64,000 bases of DNA from Larkinella sp049445795 (GCF_049445795.1 NZ_JBMSDT010000018.1:1-64000), one strand, 5' to 3'. Positions 42,833 through 52,779 are shown, numbered from the stretch's first letter. Numbers and translations: made by a program. The notes: generated from the letters alone by a model not told the origin.

Positions 42833-44977
42833 TTAAGCCCCCAGCCGGATCGGCAGGCTACGGATGCGCTTCCCGGTGGCGGCAAACAGGGCGTTGCAGA
42901 GGGCCGGAATCACCGGCGGCAGGCCCATTTCGCCCAGACCCATCGGATGCTCCTCGCTCGGAACAAAATGCACGTCGATGGCCGCCGGAGCCGCGTTGAA
43001 CCGCAGCAGCGGGTAGTCGTGAAAATTGCTTTCCTTCACCCGACCGCCCTCGATGTGGATGGCCCCGTTAAGTGCCACGCTTAGTCCGTCGATAATGCCG
43101 CCTTCCAGTTGGGCCGTCGCGCCGTTGGGGTTGATTACCCGCCCGCAGTCGACGGCGGCTACGACCTTCTCGATTCGCACCGTCGTCGGTGAGGGCATTG
43201 ACAGCGTGATGACCTGGGCGACGTAGGTGCCGAACGTGTAGTGGCTCGCAAAACCCCGAAACTGCCCTTTGGGCGCGGGCTGATACCAACCGGATTTTTC
43301 GGCCACCAGTTCGATCACTTTCCGCATGCGGGCCGTGCTGAAGACCTTGTTTCCGTAGGTATTCTGGGCAAAACGCCGGTCGCCCGCGCCGAGCAGTTCG
43401 CGTTGAAAATCGACCGGATTTTTCCCCGCCAGCGTCGCCAGTTCGTCCAGAAACGACTGGAGGTAAAAGGCCGTCACGTTGTGCCCCGGCCCGCGCCAGG
43501 CCCCCAGCGGAATGTTCGTATTCACCCAGACGGTATCGATCCGGCAATTGGGCACCAGCCCGGCTGGGAAGCTGTCCGGCCAGAAAAAGTTTGCGGCTTT
43601 GGCCTGCCAGGCAACCAAGTTGTTGTTCGCATCCAGACCGCCTTTCAGCCAGCAGCGGCCCCGGGCGTTGTAGACATCGTGCTGCAAATCATCCTCCCGC
43701 GTCCAGACCACCTGCACCGGTTTTCCGAGTTGTTTGGAAAGCAGCAAAGCCTCCGTCGCGTAATCGGTTTCGAGCCGCCGACCAAAACCGCCCCCGGCCC
43801 GCGTCATGGTCACCGAAATCTTGTCGGCGGGCAGGCCGGTAATTTCCACGGCCCGGTCCTGCACGGCTTTGGGCACTTGCGTGGGGCCGACGAGCGTTAC
43901 GCGATCGGGCTGCACGTCGGCCACGTAGTTCATCGGTTCCATCGTGGCATGGGCCCAGAACGGAACGTCGTAGGTCGCTTCGAGTTGCTTCGTACAGGCG
44001 GCAAACGCTTTTTCCACATCACCCTCGTTGCGCCGGGGTTTGTTGGCCGGTTTTTGAAATTCAGCCTCCATTTTCCGGTGAATGGTTTCGTCCGATTCGG
44101 TTTCCGCGCCCTGAAAATCCCACTCCACCGTCAGGGCTTTCTTTCCTTTCAAAGCCGCCCAGGTGTTTTTGGCAATGATGGCGACGCCCGCCAGATTGTA
44201 TTTTTCCGCGCTCAGTTCGACCACCTGCACCACTCCCGGCACCGCCTGAGCCGCTGACGCATCAAACCGTTTGACCTTTCCCTTAAAAACCGGGCACCGC
44301 TCCACGACGGCAATCAAAGTATCTTTCGGGCGGGTATCCAGCCCAAACCGGGTTTTGCCGGTTACAATATTCGGTGTTTCGACACCCTTGACCGGTTTGC
44401 CGATCAGCGTGAAGTCGGTGGCGTTTTTCAGCGTCGGGAACTCCGGCGTAATCGTCCGGCTGATCGTGTCGTCGACCAGTTCGGCGTAGCTGAATTTTTG
44501 GTCGGTTCCTTTTCGGTACACGACACTTGCTTTGGCAAAACAGGCATCCAGCGGCACCGCCCAGCGTTTGGCGGCTACCTCGATCAGGGCCTCGCGCACG
44601 GCGGCCCCGGCTTTCCGGAGCAGTTCGTAATTGTTGCGCAGGGCGCTGCTGCCCGCCGTACTCTGGTCGCCATATTGGGCATTCAACGGGGCTTGTTGCA
44701 CCTCAATCTGCTGCCAGTCGGCTTCCAGTTCTTCCGCAATCAGCATCGGTAAGGCCGTCGAAATGCCCTGCCCGATCTCCGGATTTTTGTTCAGGATAAT
44801 GATTTTGCCGGTATTGCTGATCTTGATGTAGATATTCGGCTCAAACGTGATTTCGGCGGGTGGCTGGGCGGTTCGCGCGGTGGCAAACTGCACGCCGACC
44901 ACCAGGCCAACACCCGCCAGCGAACTGATTTTGATGAACCCCCGGCGACTGACCGACGGATTGGAAAGCTTGCTCAT
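42833..44977 (-). CDS. Molybdopterin-binding subunit, isoquinoline 1-oxidoreductase/xanthine dehydrogenase family
   Basis: The 714-residue protein begins with a Tat signal (SRRGFIKISSLAGVG, residues 10-24), so it is folded and exported with its cofactor. Family motifs include GQGISTALPMLIAEEL, FWAHATMEPMNYVADV, AGGGFGRRLETDYATEA, GAWRGPGHN and the C-terminal PMGLGEMGLPPVIPAL with the catalytic Glu. It acts with the small [2Fe-2S] subunit encoded directly upstream and passes electrons to a periplasmic cytochrome. There is no FAD subunit, as in IorAB-type enzymes. The substrate is unknown: an aldehyde or N-heterocycle. Confidence 0.92.
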   Translation of the reverse strand: MSKLSNPSVSRRGFIKISSLAGVGLVVGVQFATARTAQPPAEITFEPNIYIKISNTGKIIILNKNPEIGQGISTALPMLIAEELEADWQQIEVQQAPLNAQYGDQSTAGSSALRNNYELLRKAGAAVREALIEVAAKRWAVPLDACFAKASVVYRKGTDQKFSYAELVDDTISRTITPEFPTLKNATDFTLIGKPVKGVETPNIVTGKTRFGLDTRPKDTLIAVVERCPVFKGKVKRFDASAAQAVPGVVQVVELSAEKYNLAGVAIIAKNTWAALKGKKALTVEWDFQGAETESDETIHRKMEAEFQKPANKPRRNEGDVEKAFAACTKQLEATYDVPFWAHATMEPMNYVADVQPDRVTLVGPTQVPKAVQDRAVEITGLPADKISVTMTRAGGGFGRRLETDYATEALLLSKQLGKPVQVVWTREDDLQHDVYNARGRCWLKGGLDANNNLVAWQAKAANFFWPDSFPAGLVPNCRIDTVWVNTNIPLGAWRGPGHNVTAFYLQSFLDELATLAGKNPVDFQRELLGAGDRRFAQNTYGNKVFSTARMRKVIELVAEKSGWYQPAPKGQFRGFASHYTFGTYVAQVITLSMPSPTTVRIEKVVAAVDCGRVINPNGATAQLEGGIIDGLSVALNGAIHIEGGRVKESNFHDYPLLRFNAAPAAIDVHFVPSEEHPMGLGEMGLPPVIPALCNALFAATGKRIRSLPIRLGA

Positions 44978-44989
44978 GGTGGGTCGGGC

Positions 44990-45454
44990 TTAGTCGTGCG
45001 GTTTTTGAATGGCGAGTTTGATGGCCTTCCGGATGCGGACGTAGGTGCCGCAGCGGCATAGATTGCCGCTCATGGCTGCGTCCAGTTCGGCATCGGTCGG
45101 CTGCGGTTTTTTCGCCAGCAGGGCGACAGCGGTCATGATCTGCCCGGTCTGGCAATAACCGCACTGGGGTACATCGACGGCGATCCAAGCCTGCTGAACC
45201 GGGTGTAACCCATTTTGCGCCAGCCCCTCGATGGTCGTGATGGGCGCCTGGGTACAGGCGGTTACGGGCGTCTGGCAGGAGCGAATGGCGGTGCCGTTCA
45301 GATGAACCGTGCAGGCTCCGCACAATCCCTGTCCGCAGCCGTATTTGGTGCCGGTCAGGTTCAGCTCGTCGCGCAAGACCCACAGCAGGGGCGTATCGGC
45401 TGGCACGTCTACCGTTACGCGCTGGCGGTTTACAGTCAGGGTGAAAGAAGGCAT
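44990..45454 (-). CDS. [2Fe-2S] subunit of the molybdoenzyme
   Basis: The 154-residue protein binds two [2Fe-2S] clusters. The plant-type cluster uses Cys40, Cys45, Cys48 and Cys60 (YGCGQGLCGACTVHLNG...SC), and the second uses QCGYCQTG and GNLCRCGTY. It is the electron-transfer partner of the Tat-exported large subunit 12 bases downstream. It has no signal of its own and would be carried out by its partner. Start MPSFTLTVNRQRV at 45454 matches the family; the upstream extension is rejected. Confidence 0.92.
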   Translation of the reverse strand: MPSFTLTVNRQRVTVDVPADTPLLWVLRDELNLTGTKYGCGQGLCGACTVHLNGTAIRSCQTPVTACTQAPITTIEGLAQNGLHPVQQAWIAVDVPQCGYCQTGQIMTAVALLAKKPQPTDAELDAAMSGNLCRCGTYVRIRKAIKLAIQKPHD

Positions 45455-45530
45455 ACGTAGGAACGAAACAGGGAAAACAGGTTGGTTGTGAAGGTGAAGA
45501 AGCAGATACAGGGCGGTTTTCTGAAAGCTT

Positions 45531-45607
45531 TTGCAGGGAAGACCCCGGTTTTTGCAGGGAGCCGCCAACGGCACCGTTGTTTTCCGTTTCGCCTTCGCGT
45601 AATTTTC
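45531..45607 (+). promoter_or_regulatory. Direct repeats TTGCAGGGA spaced 21 bases, with promoter
   Basis: TTGCAGGGA occurs at 45531 and 45552, exactly 21 bases apart. Downstream GTTG (45576-45579) and TAATTTTC (45600-45607, one mismatch to TAnnTTTG) are 20 bases apart, 30 bases before the kinase start. This is the arrangement expected for a LytTR operator upstream of its own two-component operon. Confidence 0.55.
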
Positions 45608-45636
45608 CGTCAAAAAGCACGCGGTTTCAGCCACCT

Positions 45637-46776
45637 ATGACGCCTTCTTTTCCCGCGATCGATTCGCCCGGACTAAACCGGAAAACCGTTCCCTTCGGGC
45701 TGGTGGCGGGCTGGCTCGTCCTGGGTATACTCTATGGGGTGCAGCAATATTTGTTTTTTTCGCTGGAAGGCATTAGCTGTAGTTTCTGGGGCACGTTGGT
45801 CGATCAGGTGCCGAATTTTCTGCTCTGGAGCGGCTATAGCCTGCTGATTCTGAATCTGAACAACCGGTTTCCACTTCCGCAAACGGGCGGGTGGCGCTGG
45901 GTGGGTCTGCACCTGGGCGTGGCGACGGCGCTGGCCGTGCTGCATATTCTGGCGCTCGGGTCGGTGCGCTGGGTGTGGTATTCGTGCTGCGACACCGTCG
46001 GTTGGCAACACCATCTGGCGGCCTACTCGCGGGCCTGGTTTTTCTTCCAGTACGTGCTGTACGGACTGGTGCTGCTGCTGGCCAACGGCTGGAGTTGGTA
46101 CGACACCTACCGCCGAAACCGGGAGCAGACGCTGTTGCTGGAAAAACAACTGACCGAAGCCGAATTGCAGATTCTGAAAATGCAGTTGAACCCGCATTTC
46201 CTGTTCAACGCGCTCAACACCGTCAGCATGCTCATCCGGGTGCAGCAGCCCGAACAGGCGACGCAAACGCTGGCGTCGCTGGGCCACCTGCTGCGGGAAT
46301 ACCTGAAAACCAGCGCAACGCAACTGGTTTCGGTCGAACAGGAACTGACGAACCTGCAACGCTATCTGTCGATTGAGCAGGTGCGGTTTCGGGGTCGGTT
46401 TCAGTATGACGTAGCGGTTTCGCCGGAATTGGGCTCGGTGCTGGTGCCGGATTTGCTGCTGCAACCGCTGGTCGAAAATGCGCTCCGGCACGGTTTTCGG
46501 GAGCCGGGATCGGATTGCCGGATTGCGGTTCGGATCGAAGCGGAGGGCGACAGGCTGGTGATTCAGATCCGTGACAATGGCTGCGGTTTCGATGCCGGGC
46601 GCGTCCGGCGGGGCATTGGGCTGGAAAACACAACCCAGCGGCTGGCGAAAATTTACGGCGGCAACGCCCGCTTCCGAATCGTCAGCGCCCCGAACGAAGG
46701 CACCGAAATTTCGATCCATCTCCCTATTACCCGAAGCGAAACCCATGTCGAAACCGTTGCGAGTCTGCATCATTGA
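45637..46776 (+). CDS. LytS-type sensor histidine kinase
   Basis: The 379-residue protein has four membrane helices (about 20-40, 55-75, 90-110 and 132-152) and a coiled segment. The kinase domain has His187 in QLNPHFLFNALN, ATPase motif LLLQPLVENALRHGF, GCGFDAGRVRRGIGL and GIGLENTTQRLAKIYG. Start MTPSFPAIDS at 45637 is chosen over an unconvincing 20-residue extension. The regulator gene overlaps its end by 32 bases, showing a coupled pair. Confidence 0.9.
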   Translation: MTPSFPAIDSPGLNRKTVPFGLVAGWLVLGILYGVQQYLFFSLEGISCSFWGTLVDQVPNFLLWSGYSLLILNLNNRFPLPQTGGWRWVGLHLGVATALAVLHILALGSVRWVWYSCCDTVGWQHHLAAYSRAWFFFQYVLYGLVLLLANGWSWYDTYRRNREQTLLLEKQLTEAELQILKMQLNPHFLFNALNTVSMLIRVQQPEQATQTLASLGHLLREYLKTSATQLVSVEQELTNLQRYLSIEQVRFRGRFQYDVAVSPELGSVLVPDLLLQPLVENALRHGFREPGSDCRIAVRIEAEGDRLVIQIRDNGCGFDAGRVRRGIGLENTTQRLAKIYGGNARFRIVSAPNEGTEISIHLPITRSETHVETVASLHH

Positions 46777-47461
46777 CGACGAACCGCTGGCGCGCGAGGG
46801 GCTTTGTTTCCTGGTTGCGCAGGACCCGGACGTGGAGGTGGTCGGCACGTACGCCATCGGGCAGCAGGCCGTCGACCAGATTCGGATGCTAAGACCGGAT
46901 GTGCTGTTTCTGGACATTCAGATGCCCCAACTCGACGGGTTTGAACTGCTGCAACAGGTGCTCGAAACCGTACAGCCCGTGGTTGTGTTTGTCACGGCTT
47001 ACGAAGAACACGCCCTGAAAGCATTTCAGGTCAGGGCGATTGATTACCTGCTCAAACCGTTTACCGACGACGACCTGCACCAAACCCTCCGGCGGGCCAA
47101 AGCCTACGCGCGCGGCCAGCAGGCGCTACAAACAGCCGATGAACCCCCGCTGACGGCCGTTTCGGTGAAAACCCGGCGCGGCACCGAGCGCATTCCGGTT
47201 GGGCAGATCGACTACATCCGGTCGCTGGACTATTACACTTCTGTGCATGTTGGTCCGAAAAAATACCTGCTCCGGCAGTCGATGAACGCGCTGGAAAACC
47301 GCCTGGAATCCACCGGATTCATCCGGATTCACCGCACGGTGCTGGTGGCGCTGCGGGCGATTCAGACCGTCGAGGCTACGCATCTTGTCACCACCCAGGG
47401 CGTTGAACTGCCCGTCAGCCGGGCGGGACTGAGCAAGTTGAAAACCGCCCTGCGCGGTTGA
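46745..47461 (+). CDS. LytTR response regulator
   Basis: The 238-residue protein has a receiver domain (1-120) with Asp57 in VLFLDIQMPQLDG and the Lys in DYLLKPFTDDD. A LytTR domain (about 140-235; SVKTRRGTERIPVGQIDYI, STGFIRIHRTVLV) follows. The start at 46745 (MSKPLRVCIIDDE) is the family start. Partner kinase is directly upstream. The TTGCAGGGA repeats upstream of the operon are its likely site; that is inference. Confidence 0.92.
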   Translation: MSKPLRVCIIDDEPLAREGLCFLVAQDPDVEVVGTYAIGQQAVDQIRMLRPDVLFLDIQMPQLDGFELLQQVLETVQPVVVFVTAYEEHALKAFQVRAIDYLLKPFTDDDLHQTLRRAKAYARGQQALQTADEPPLTAVSVKTRRGTERIPVGQIDYIRSLDYYTSVHVGPKKYLLRQSMNALENRLESTGFIRIHRTVLVALRAIQTVEATHLVTTQGVELPVSRAGLSKLKTALRG

Positions 47462-47534
47462 TTTCCAGAAAATGACGCGTCTCCGGCACCCGGTTTTTGT
47501 TCGGATGACAGAGACACGTTCGGCCGAAAACCGC

Positions 47535-48875
47535 TTACCGGCGTTCTTTTTCGGGAGCCGGAACCTGCTGGGTGATGCAGTGCATACCCCCACCACCGAC
47601 CGTAATGGCATCGACGTCGATCTGAACGACTTTGCGGTTCGGATACAGCTTCAGGATCAGTTGTTTAAAGGCTTCATCCTTTTGCTGCAAATCGGCGTCC
47701 CGCCCGGGTTTGTAGAATTTCGGAATCAAAACGACATCGTTCGTGACCACGTAATTCATGTAACTGGCCGCCAGCACAAACTGAATCGGAGCGCGGTTGG
47801 CGGGGAAATGTTCCAGTCCCTTCATTTCTTTCAACGACTCATACATTAAATCGCCCGGATTCAGTTCAACCGCAATCGGACTGGGTTCCGGCGCCCGGAT
47901 GACTTTGATGGGATTGCCGTCCTGATCCGTGGAGTTGACCAGCACCTGATAGGCATCTTCGAGTGCCTGGTACGATTGCTGCGTGAACGGATTGCCTTCG
48001 CTCAACTCGGTGAAAGGAACCTGAGCCAGCAGAACCGTATTGGAATTAATCCAGGAAACCATCTCGTCGGCGTGCCAGACACCAAAGTTGAAATACGGTT
48101 TTCGCTTGATGAATTTGGGCGCTTCCAGCACCGGGTGTGCGTCGGTTCCGGTATTTTCGTTCAGGAAAATCACTTTTTTGAGATTGAAAACCCGTTTTAG
48201 TTCGGCTTCAATCTGGTCGAGTGTCATCGTCGGATTGCTCGCCAGCAACGATTTCTTGACGGCGATCACCGTGCCTTTACCGTTGAAGTGCAGGTTGCCT
48301 CCTTCCGCAATCAGCGGAGAACTGACCACGGTGGCACCCTTGGCCGCGCCGGTTCCGTGCGATACATCGTTGTCAAGCTGGTAAATGGCGTTGGATTCGG
48401 CACTAAGGTAGGCCTCTGTCCGGTAGGCGTCGAAGTCGAAATCCACCACCTGATAACCGCCCTTTTTGTTTTTCAGGAACGTTCCGCCCGTATCCCGAAT
48501 CCACAAGTCGCCGTGCGAAACCGTGTGAAATTTTACCGCAGCATCGATGGCGGCTGGCGAAACACCCTTACCAATCAAAGCCGCTTTCAGGGCGTCGGCA
48601 TCGGCGGGCGAGTTGATGGCGTAATCAATTTTGGTCGAGGTCGGAATAATTTCCTTAATCATCTCGGCCTGTACGTTCAGCATCGAAAGCCCCAGTTTGT
48701 AGTCGGTTGTCGGGGCCGACAGCCAGATGGACGCTAACGATTCAAACTCGGCGGGCACATAGTAGGAATTGGCACCGGAAGCATTGGGATCTACGTCAGA
48801 ATTGGTGTTCTGGCAATTGGGAAGTAAAAAAGGCAAAGCCGCCAGTACCAGTACGCGAACGAAGGATCGTTTCAT
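47535..48875 (-). CDS. Agmatine deiminase/peptidylarginine-deiminase family lipoprotein
   Basis: The 446-residue protein has a lipoprotein signal ending LPNC (Cys21) and a guanidine-modifying pentein domain. The domain shows IWLSAPTTDYKLG, WIRDTGGTFL (substrate Asp), EGGNLHFNGKGTVI and the catalytic Cys in GGGGMHCITQQ near the C-terminus. Agmatine deiminases turn agmatine into N-carbamoylputrescine. A lipid-anchored form would act at the envelope and may target peptides or another guanidine. It is monocistronic, with a -7 box TAGCTTTG at 48945-48938. Confidence 0.85.
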   Translation of the reverse strand: MKRSFVRVLVLAALPFLLPNCQNTNSDVDPNASGANSYYVPAEFESLASIWLSAPTTDYKLGLSMLNVQAEMIKEIIPTSTKIDYAINSPADADALKAALIGKGVSPAAIDAAVKFHTVSHGDLWIRDTGGTFLKNKKGGYQVVDFDFDAYRTEAYLSAESNAIYQLDNDVSHGTGAAKGATVVSSPLIAEGGNLHFNGKGTVIAVKKSLLASNPTMTLDQIEAELKRVFNLKKVIFLNENTGTDAHPVLEAPKFIKRKPYFNFGVWHADEMVSWINSNTVLLAQVPFTELSEGNPFTQQSYQALEDAYQVLVNSTDQDGNPIKVIRAPEPSPIAVELNPGDLMYESLKEMKGLEHFPANRAPIQFVLAASYMNYVVTNDVVLIPKFYKPGRDADLQQKDEAFKQLILKLYPNRKVVQIDVDAITVGGGGMHCITQQVPAPEKERR

Positions 48876-49270
48876 GTTCGATTGATTTGTTGTTGTGGAT
48901 AAAAGAAATGACGCATCTGTTGGCGTCGAAGTGATTACAAAGCTAGCGGACGACGAAAGCCGGGGGCGGTATACAGCCGGGGGAAGGGATGAAAACAGCC
49001 GGTCTGGCCCTCAAACGAATCGGTAACGGGACGAATGAGCAAACGGTCATGTCGTGCCGGAGCGTCGTTTTGGAAGGGTACCTTTTCGCATCGGCTTCCG
49101 TTCTTGGAATGCTGCCAGGAGAGAAGCTGCCAGCAGTAGCACATACACGTTGATCGTTTCCAAACCGGCTAGCTTGTGGCCGGTTTTTTATGAAAAAGGC
49201 GCTACATCATTGTAGCGCCTTCCATTGAATGACCGGCTCATCGTCCGTTGGTGGCAATGGCTTAACCGGT
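48876..49270. other. Intergenic region with deiminase promoter and two hairpins
   Basis: A perfect minus-strand -7 box TAGCTTTG (48945-48938) serves the deiminase gene. AACCGGC...GCCGGTT followed by T's (about 49161-49190) reads as a plus-strand terminator. AAGGCGCTACA-tcat-TGTAGCGCCTT (49196-49221) is an 11-bp dyad that ends the CotH gene. I see no gene in the rest. Confidence 0.55.
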
Positions 49271-52200
49271 TTAAGGGATAACCAGAATTTTCCGGCTGCG
49301 GACCTGCTTTTCTTGCCGAAGTATCACCGAAAAGGTGCCTCTGACACCCAAAAGCCGCACTTTCTGGCGTTGCGCCCCGATGCCTTCCAGCGTTTTCCGG
49401 TACCACGACCGGCCCGCTTCGTCGACCACCGACAACTCGCTAACCGAGTGGGTGGCCGTATAAAAATGAATCTCAAACTCACCCGTGGTTGGGTTGGGCG
49501 TAACCAGAAGGTCGGCTTCCTTTTCAACCGCGACGCCCAGGCGGCTGTTGGGTGCACAGTTCAGTGGCTTGGGAGCCTGTTTCAAGACAAACGTGCTGTT
49601 TTGGACCTTCGCACTGATTTGCACGGTTTGCCCGGTTTTGACACTGGCGGGCGTCGTAAAATTGTAGACGTGGTAGCCGTTGCCCTTGCCCGCATCCTTG
49701 ATGTCCTGCCGGAAAATGTCGGCTTTGGTGGTTCCGATGGATTGATCGTTGGCAAAAAACTCAACCGTCAGGGCTTCGTTGGGCTTGTTGCGGTCCCAGA
49801 CCCAGCCGCGAATCGATCCGCATTCCACCTTGTCCAGATAGCCTTCGAAGTTCCCGGTTACAGTCGGCGGAGGAGTCGATTGATCCGAAACGGTTAGCGT
49901 GAATGTCACCGAACCGGCCAGCGCGCCGTCGCTGGCGGTGTAAGTCAAACTGAACGTCGCGGTGGTTGTGGGCGTTCCGCTGATGGTCCGTGTGCTGGCC
50001 GTAAACGTCAGTTCCTCCGGTAAACCCGTCAGCGTGTACGTCAGCGCGGGCGAATCCGGGTCGGTAAAGGCGGGGAGTGTCGCGCTAAACGGGGTGTTGA
50101 CCTTGGCCGTCAGCTGAGCTACCGCCGGTGCCACCGGGCGCTGGTTGGTGGGCGGTTGGGGTGCGCCCTGGCAGGTCAGCTTTTTGGGCGAATCTTTCAG
50201 GATGTAGTTGGTACCGAGCACCCGGCCGCTGAGCGTATGTTGCTGGTTGTCTTTCAGGGTTTCGGGGATGGAGAACGTAAACCCGTGAATCCCGTTTCCT
50301 TTTCCCGCATTCTTCAGATCCTGGCGGAAATCATCGGCTATGACTGTAGCAATGACCTGTTCCCCGTCGAGCAGTTCGACGTACAGAGCGCTGTTCGGTT
50401 TGTTGCGGTCCCAGACCCAGCCCCGGAGTGAATTGCAGTCAATGCCGCCCAGGTAGCCTTCAAAATTACCCGGCAGCGATCCGTTGGGGTAAACATTAAC
50501 TTTGACGGGAGCGGACGGATTGCTTTCGCAGCCTGCAGCTTTCCGGCATTTCGCCGTGTACAGTGTGCTGACTGCTGGGTTTACCTGAATTGAAAAACCG
50601 GTTTGTCCCGTACTCCAGACCACGGTTTCGACGCAGCCGCTGGCGGTTAGCACAGCGGTTTGCCCTTCGGTCAGATCGGTCAGGTTGGTGCTGATGGTGG
50701 GCGCCGACGGCGCGTCTGGGCAACTATTCAGGCCAATCTGGATGGACGGGCTGTAGCTTGAACCATTGTCGTCGGCGACGATTTTCAGGCGGTAAAACGC
50801 CAGCGCAGTGACGTCTTCGTGCCGGTACGTATAAGTCTGCCCCGTTTGTTCGTCGCCGGTGGCCGGTAGCGTCGTTACTTTGGTGAAATTGCTGCCATCG
50901 GTGCTAAATTCGAGGTCGAACTCCTTAATACCCGGTTCTCGGTAGCTTGCCCACTTCAGGCTTTTGCCCGACCCGTCGACTTCACCGTGAAAGGAAGTAA
51001 GGCTGAAACCGGGTTCTGTTTCCGGGAACAGCGCGAAGTATTCGTCCAGAAATTTCAGCCGGGCTTCCAGCCAAGTAGTCACCGTCGACAAATCGGTGGT
51101 TCGGACGGTTCCGGGCCATTTTGTGGCTTCGCGTGTGTAGGCACCTTCGGCTGTTAGCAAATCATAATTGGCGGTAAGTTTACTTTTCAGCATTGGAAAC
51201 GAAAACTCATTGCGACGTAGCGCAAACCACCGGTTGCGCAGTTTGCTCTTAAAACCGTCGGGATTAAGTGTAAGCAAACGCTCAAAAAGCCCGTTTGTGC
51301 TGATAAAACGCGTGTCTTCCGATCGTTCGGCCAGGGTACTATACCCAAAGGTGCCGTCCAGATCCCAGGCAATTAAAAAATACGGTTGTCCTTCTTTATA
51401 GCGGGCAAGAAATTGGTTATTACCAAAGTTGTCCGTAGCATTGAGTAGGTTGTGGAAAATAAAATAATCAGCCAGGTTATCGAGTCGTAATTTTTGCGAA
51501 ACAGTATTTTTAAATTCATCAACGGGTGATTTCGTGATGAATTTAATTAATTCATACAGATTGTTCCAATAGGGGTCCGGATAATCCATTTCCCATTCGG
51601 CCCAAACTTCATCCGTTGGTTTTGAGGGAGGGGCTGGTAAACCCTTATACAAAGTGGCATCCGACCAGCCATCCGCTTTGTATAATTCGCCCCGTATTTC
51701 GCCATTATCGCCGGTTTTTTTTAGCTTTAGTTGTTTGCGATCCATTGGTTCGGTGAACAGATAAATGCCTGCATACCGGTTATTAATGAACACGTCGCAG
51801 TAGCGGGTTCGAATCGCTGAATTGGCATCGGCTTCCTGGTTGGCGTAGTAGAGTTTGTGCATATTCAGCCACAGAGCATGCGAGGTGGCGTTATTGAGCC
51901 GCAGCGGTTCGTTATACATCGCCAAAAGGTACCACTTGCTGTCTTTACGCATGTTCAGCAGCGACGTTTCCAGTTCATCATCGCCGTTCGGATCTTTCCA
52001 AAGCTCCATGTTATAGGACTTTTTTGGAAACTTACGCGAAATGTTTCCCCGATTTCGAATGCCCATCGGCGCCGAGAAAAGTGCATCGCTGCCGTTTGCC
52101 AGCGTGAAAACGCCCTTCGTACGCTCGTCGGTATTGCTGATGGTTTGAGCGCCTTCTGTTTTGATCTCAATCAGCGGAAAATGGGTGAAATATAAAGTGA

Positions 52201-52483
52201 ATGTGTTGCTCCCATTTTTTACTTTATAGGCTTTCCCGGTTTCAAACGTACTGACAGCCTGCGTGAAGGTGTAATCTTTGTCAAACCGAAGCGTCGGAAG
52301 CGATTGACCGTCCGGAAAAGAAGGAATCTGGTTGCAGACGATTAATTTCAAATTATTGTCAATCTGATAACGCCCGGAAGGTATTTCAACATGTTGAGCA
52401 AGAATGGGCGATAGGGAGAAGATAAAACTGAGTGCGTAGATAAAAAAGCATTTCTGTAGTCTGGTAAATTTCTGTTTTGTCAT
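49271..52483 (-). CDS. Secreted CotH-kinase-family protein with T9SS sorting domain
   Basis: The 1070-residue protein has a signal peptide (about 1-30) and a CotH kinase-like domain (about 130-470; MGIRNRGNISRKFPKKSYN, YFLIAWDLDGTFG). A fibronectin-like segment follows (about 500-580). A roughly 100-residue module beginning GYLxxxxCxSxRGWVWDRNK occurs twice, at about 674-773 and 879-974. A putative Ig/cadherin-like domain (NTPFSATLPAFTDPDSPALT) lies between them, and a type A T9SS sorting domain ends the chain. CotH proteins phosphorylate secreted proteins in spore coats; in Bacteroidota the targets are unknown. It should be anchored or released at the cell surface by the type IX system. Confidence 0.85.
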   Translation of the reverse strand: MTKQKFTRLQKCFFIYALSFIFSLSPILAQHVEIPSGRYQIDNNLKLIVCNQIPSFPDGQSLPTLRFDKDYTFTQAVSTFETGKAYKVKNGSNTFTLYFTHFPLIEIKTEGAQTISNTDERTKGVFTLANGSDALFSAPMGIRNRGNISRKFPKKSYNMELWKDPNGDDELETSLLNMRKDSKWYLLAMYNEPLRLNNATSHALWLNMHKLYYANQEADANSAIRTRYCDVFINNRYAGIYLFTEPMDRKQLKLKKTGDNGEIRGELYKADGWSDATLYKGLPAPPSKPTDEVWAEWEMDYPDPYWNNLYELIKFITKSPVDEFKNTVSQKLRLDNLADYFIFHNLLNATDNFGNNQFLARYKEGQPYFLIAWDLDGTFGYSTLAERSEDTRFISTNGLFERLLTLNPDGFKSKLRNRWFALRRNEFSFPMLKSKLTANYDLLTAEGAYTREATKWPGTVRTTDLSTVTTWLEARLKFLDEYFALFPETEPGFSLTSFHGEVDGSGKSLKWASYREPGIKEFDLEFSTDGSNFTKVTTLPATGDEQTGQTYTYRHEDVTALAFYRLKIVADDNGSSYSPSIQIGLNSCPDAPSAPTISTNLTDLTEGQTAVLTASGCVETVVWSTGQTGFSIQVNPAVSTLYTAKCRKAAGCESNPSAPVKVNVYPNGSLPGNFEGYLGGIDCNSLRGWVWDRNKPNSALYVELLDGEQVIATVIADDFRQDLKNAGKGNGIHGFTFSIPETLKDNQQHTLSGRVLGTNYILKDSPKKLTCQGAPQPPTNQRPVAPAVAQLTAKVNTPFSATLPAFTDPDSPALTYTLTGLPEELTFTASTRTISGTPTTTATFSLTYTASDGALAGSVTFTLTVSDQSTPPPTVTGNFEGYLDKVECGSIRGWVWDRNKPNEALTVEFFANDQSIGTTKADIFRQDIKDAGKGNGYHVYNFTTPASVKTGQTVQISAKVQNSTFVLKQAPKPLNCAPNSRLGVAVEKEADLLVTPNPTTGEFEIHFYTATHSVSELSVVDEAGRSWYRKTLEGIGAQRQKVRLLGVRGTFSVILRQEKQVRSRKILVIP

Positions 52484-52714
52484 CGGTGTTTGGCTTAAGA
52501 TAAATAAGGTGTCGTTGCGCAGAAATGGAATAATTCTGGTAAAGTTGATAGATTCGTAAACATACAGAATATTATTAAATTATAAGTAATTATTTGTATT
52601 TAGCTGAGATTGCTGTTTTTTGAAGAATTAGCCAAGACATTAGTTAATTATTTTACTTATACAAACAAATAAGCAGATTTGACAGACGTATCTATTTGAT
52701 CGATTGACAAATAA

Positions 52715-52748
52715 AAACGCAGCGATAACTCTGATCATCGCTGCGTTT
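52715..52748 (-). terminator. Terminator of the HEAT-repeat cytochrome gene
   Basis: AAACGCAGCGAT and ATCGCTGCGTTT form a perfect 12-bp stem with a 10-base loop, about 30 bases after the stop. The rest of 52484-52714 is A/T-rich with no gene seen. Confidence 0.75.
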
Positions 52749-52779
52749 AATGATTGGTACGATGGAAATAAAACCTTCG

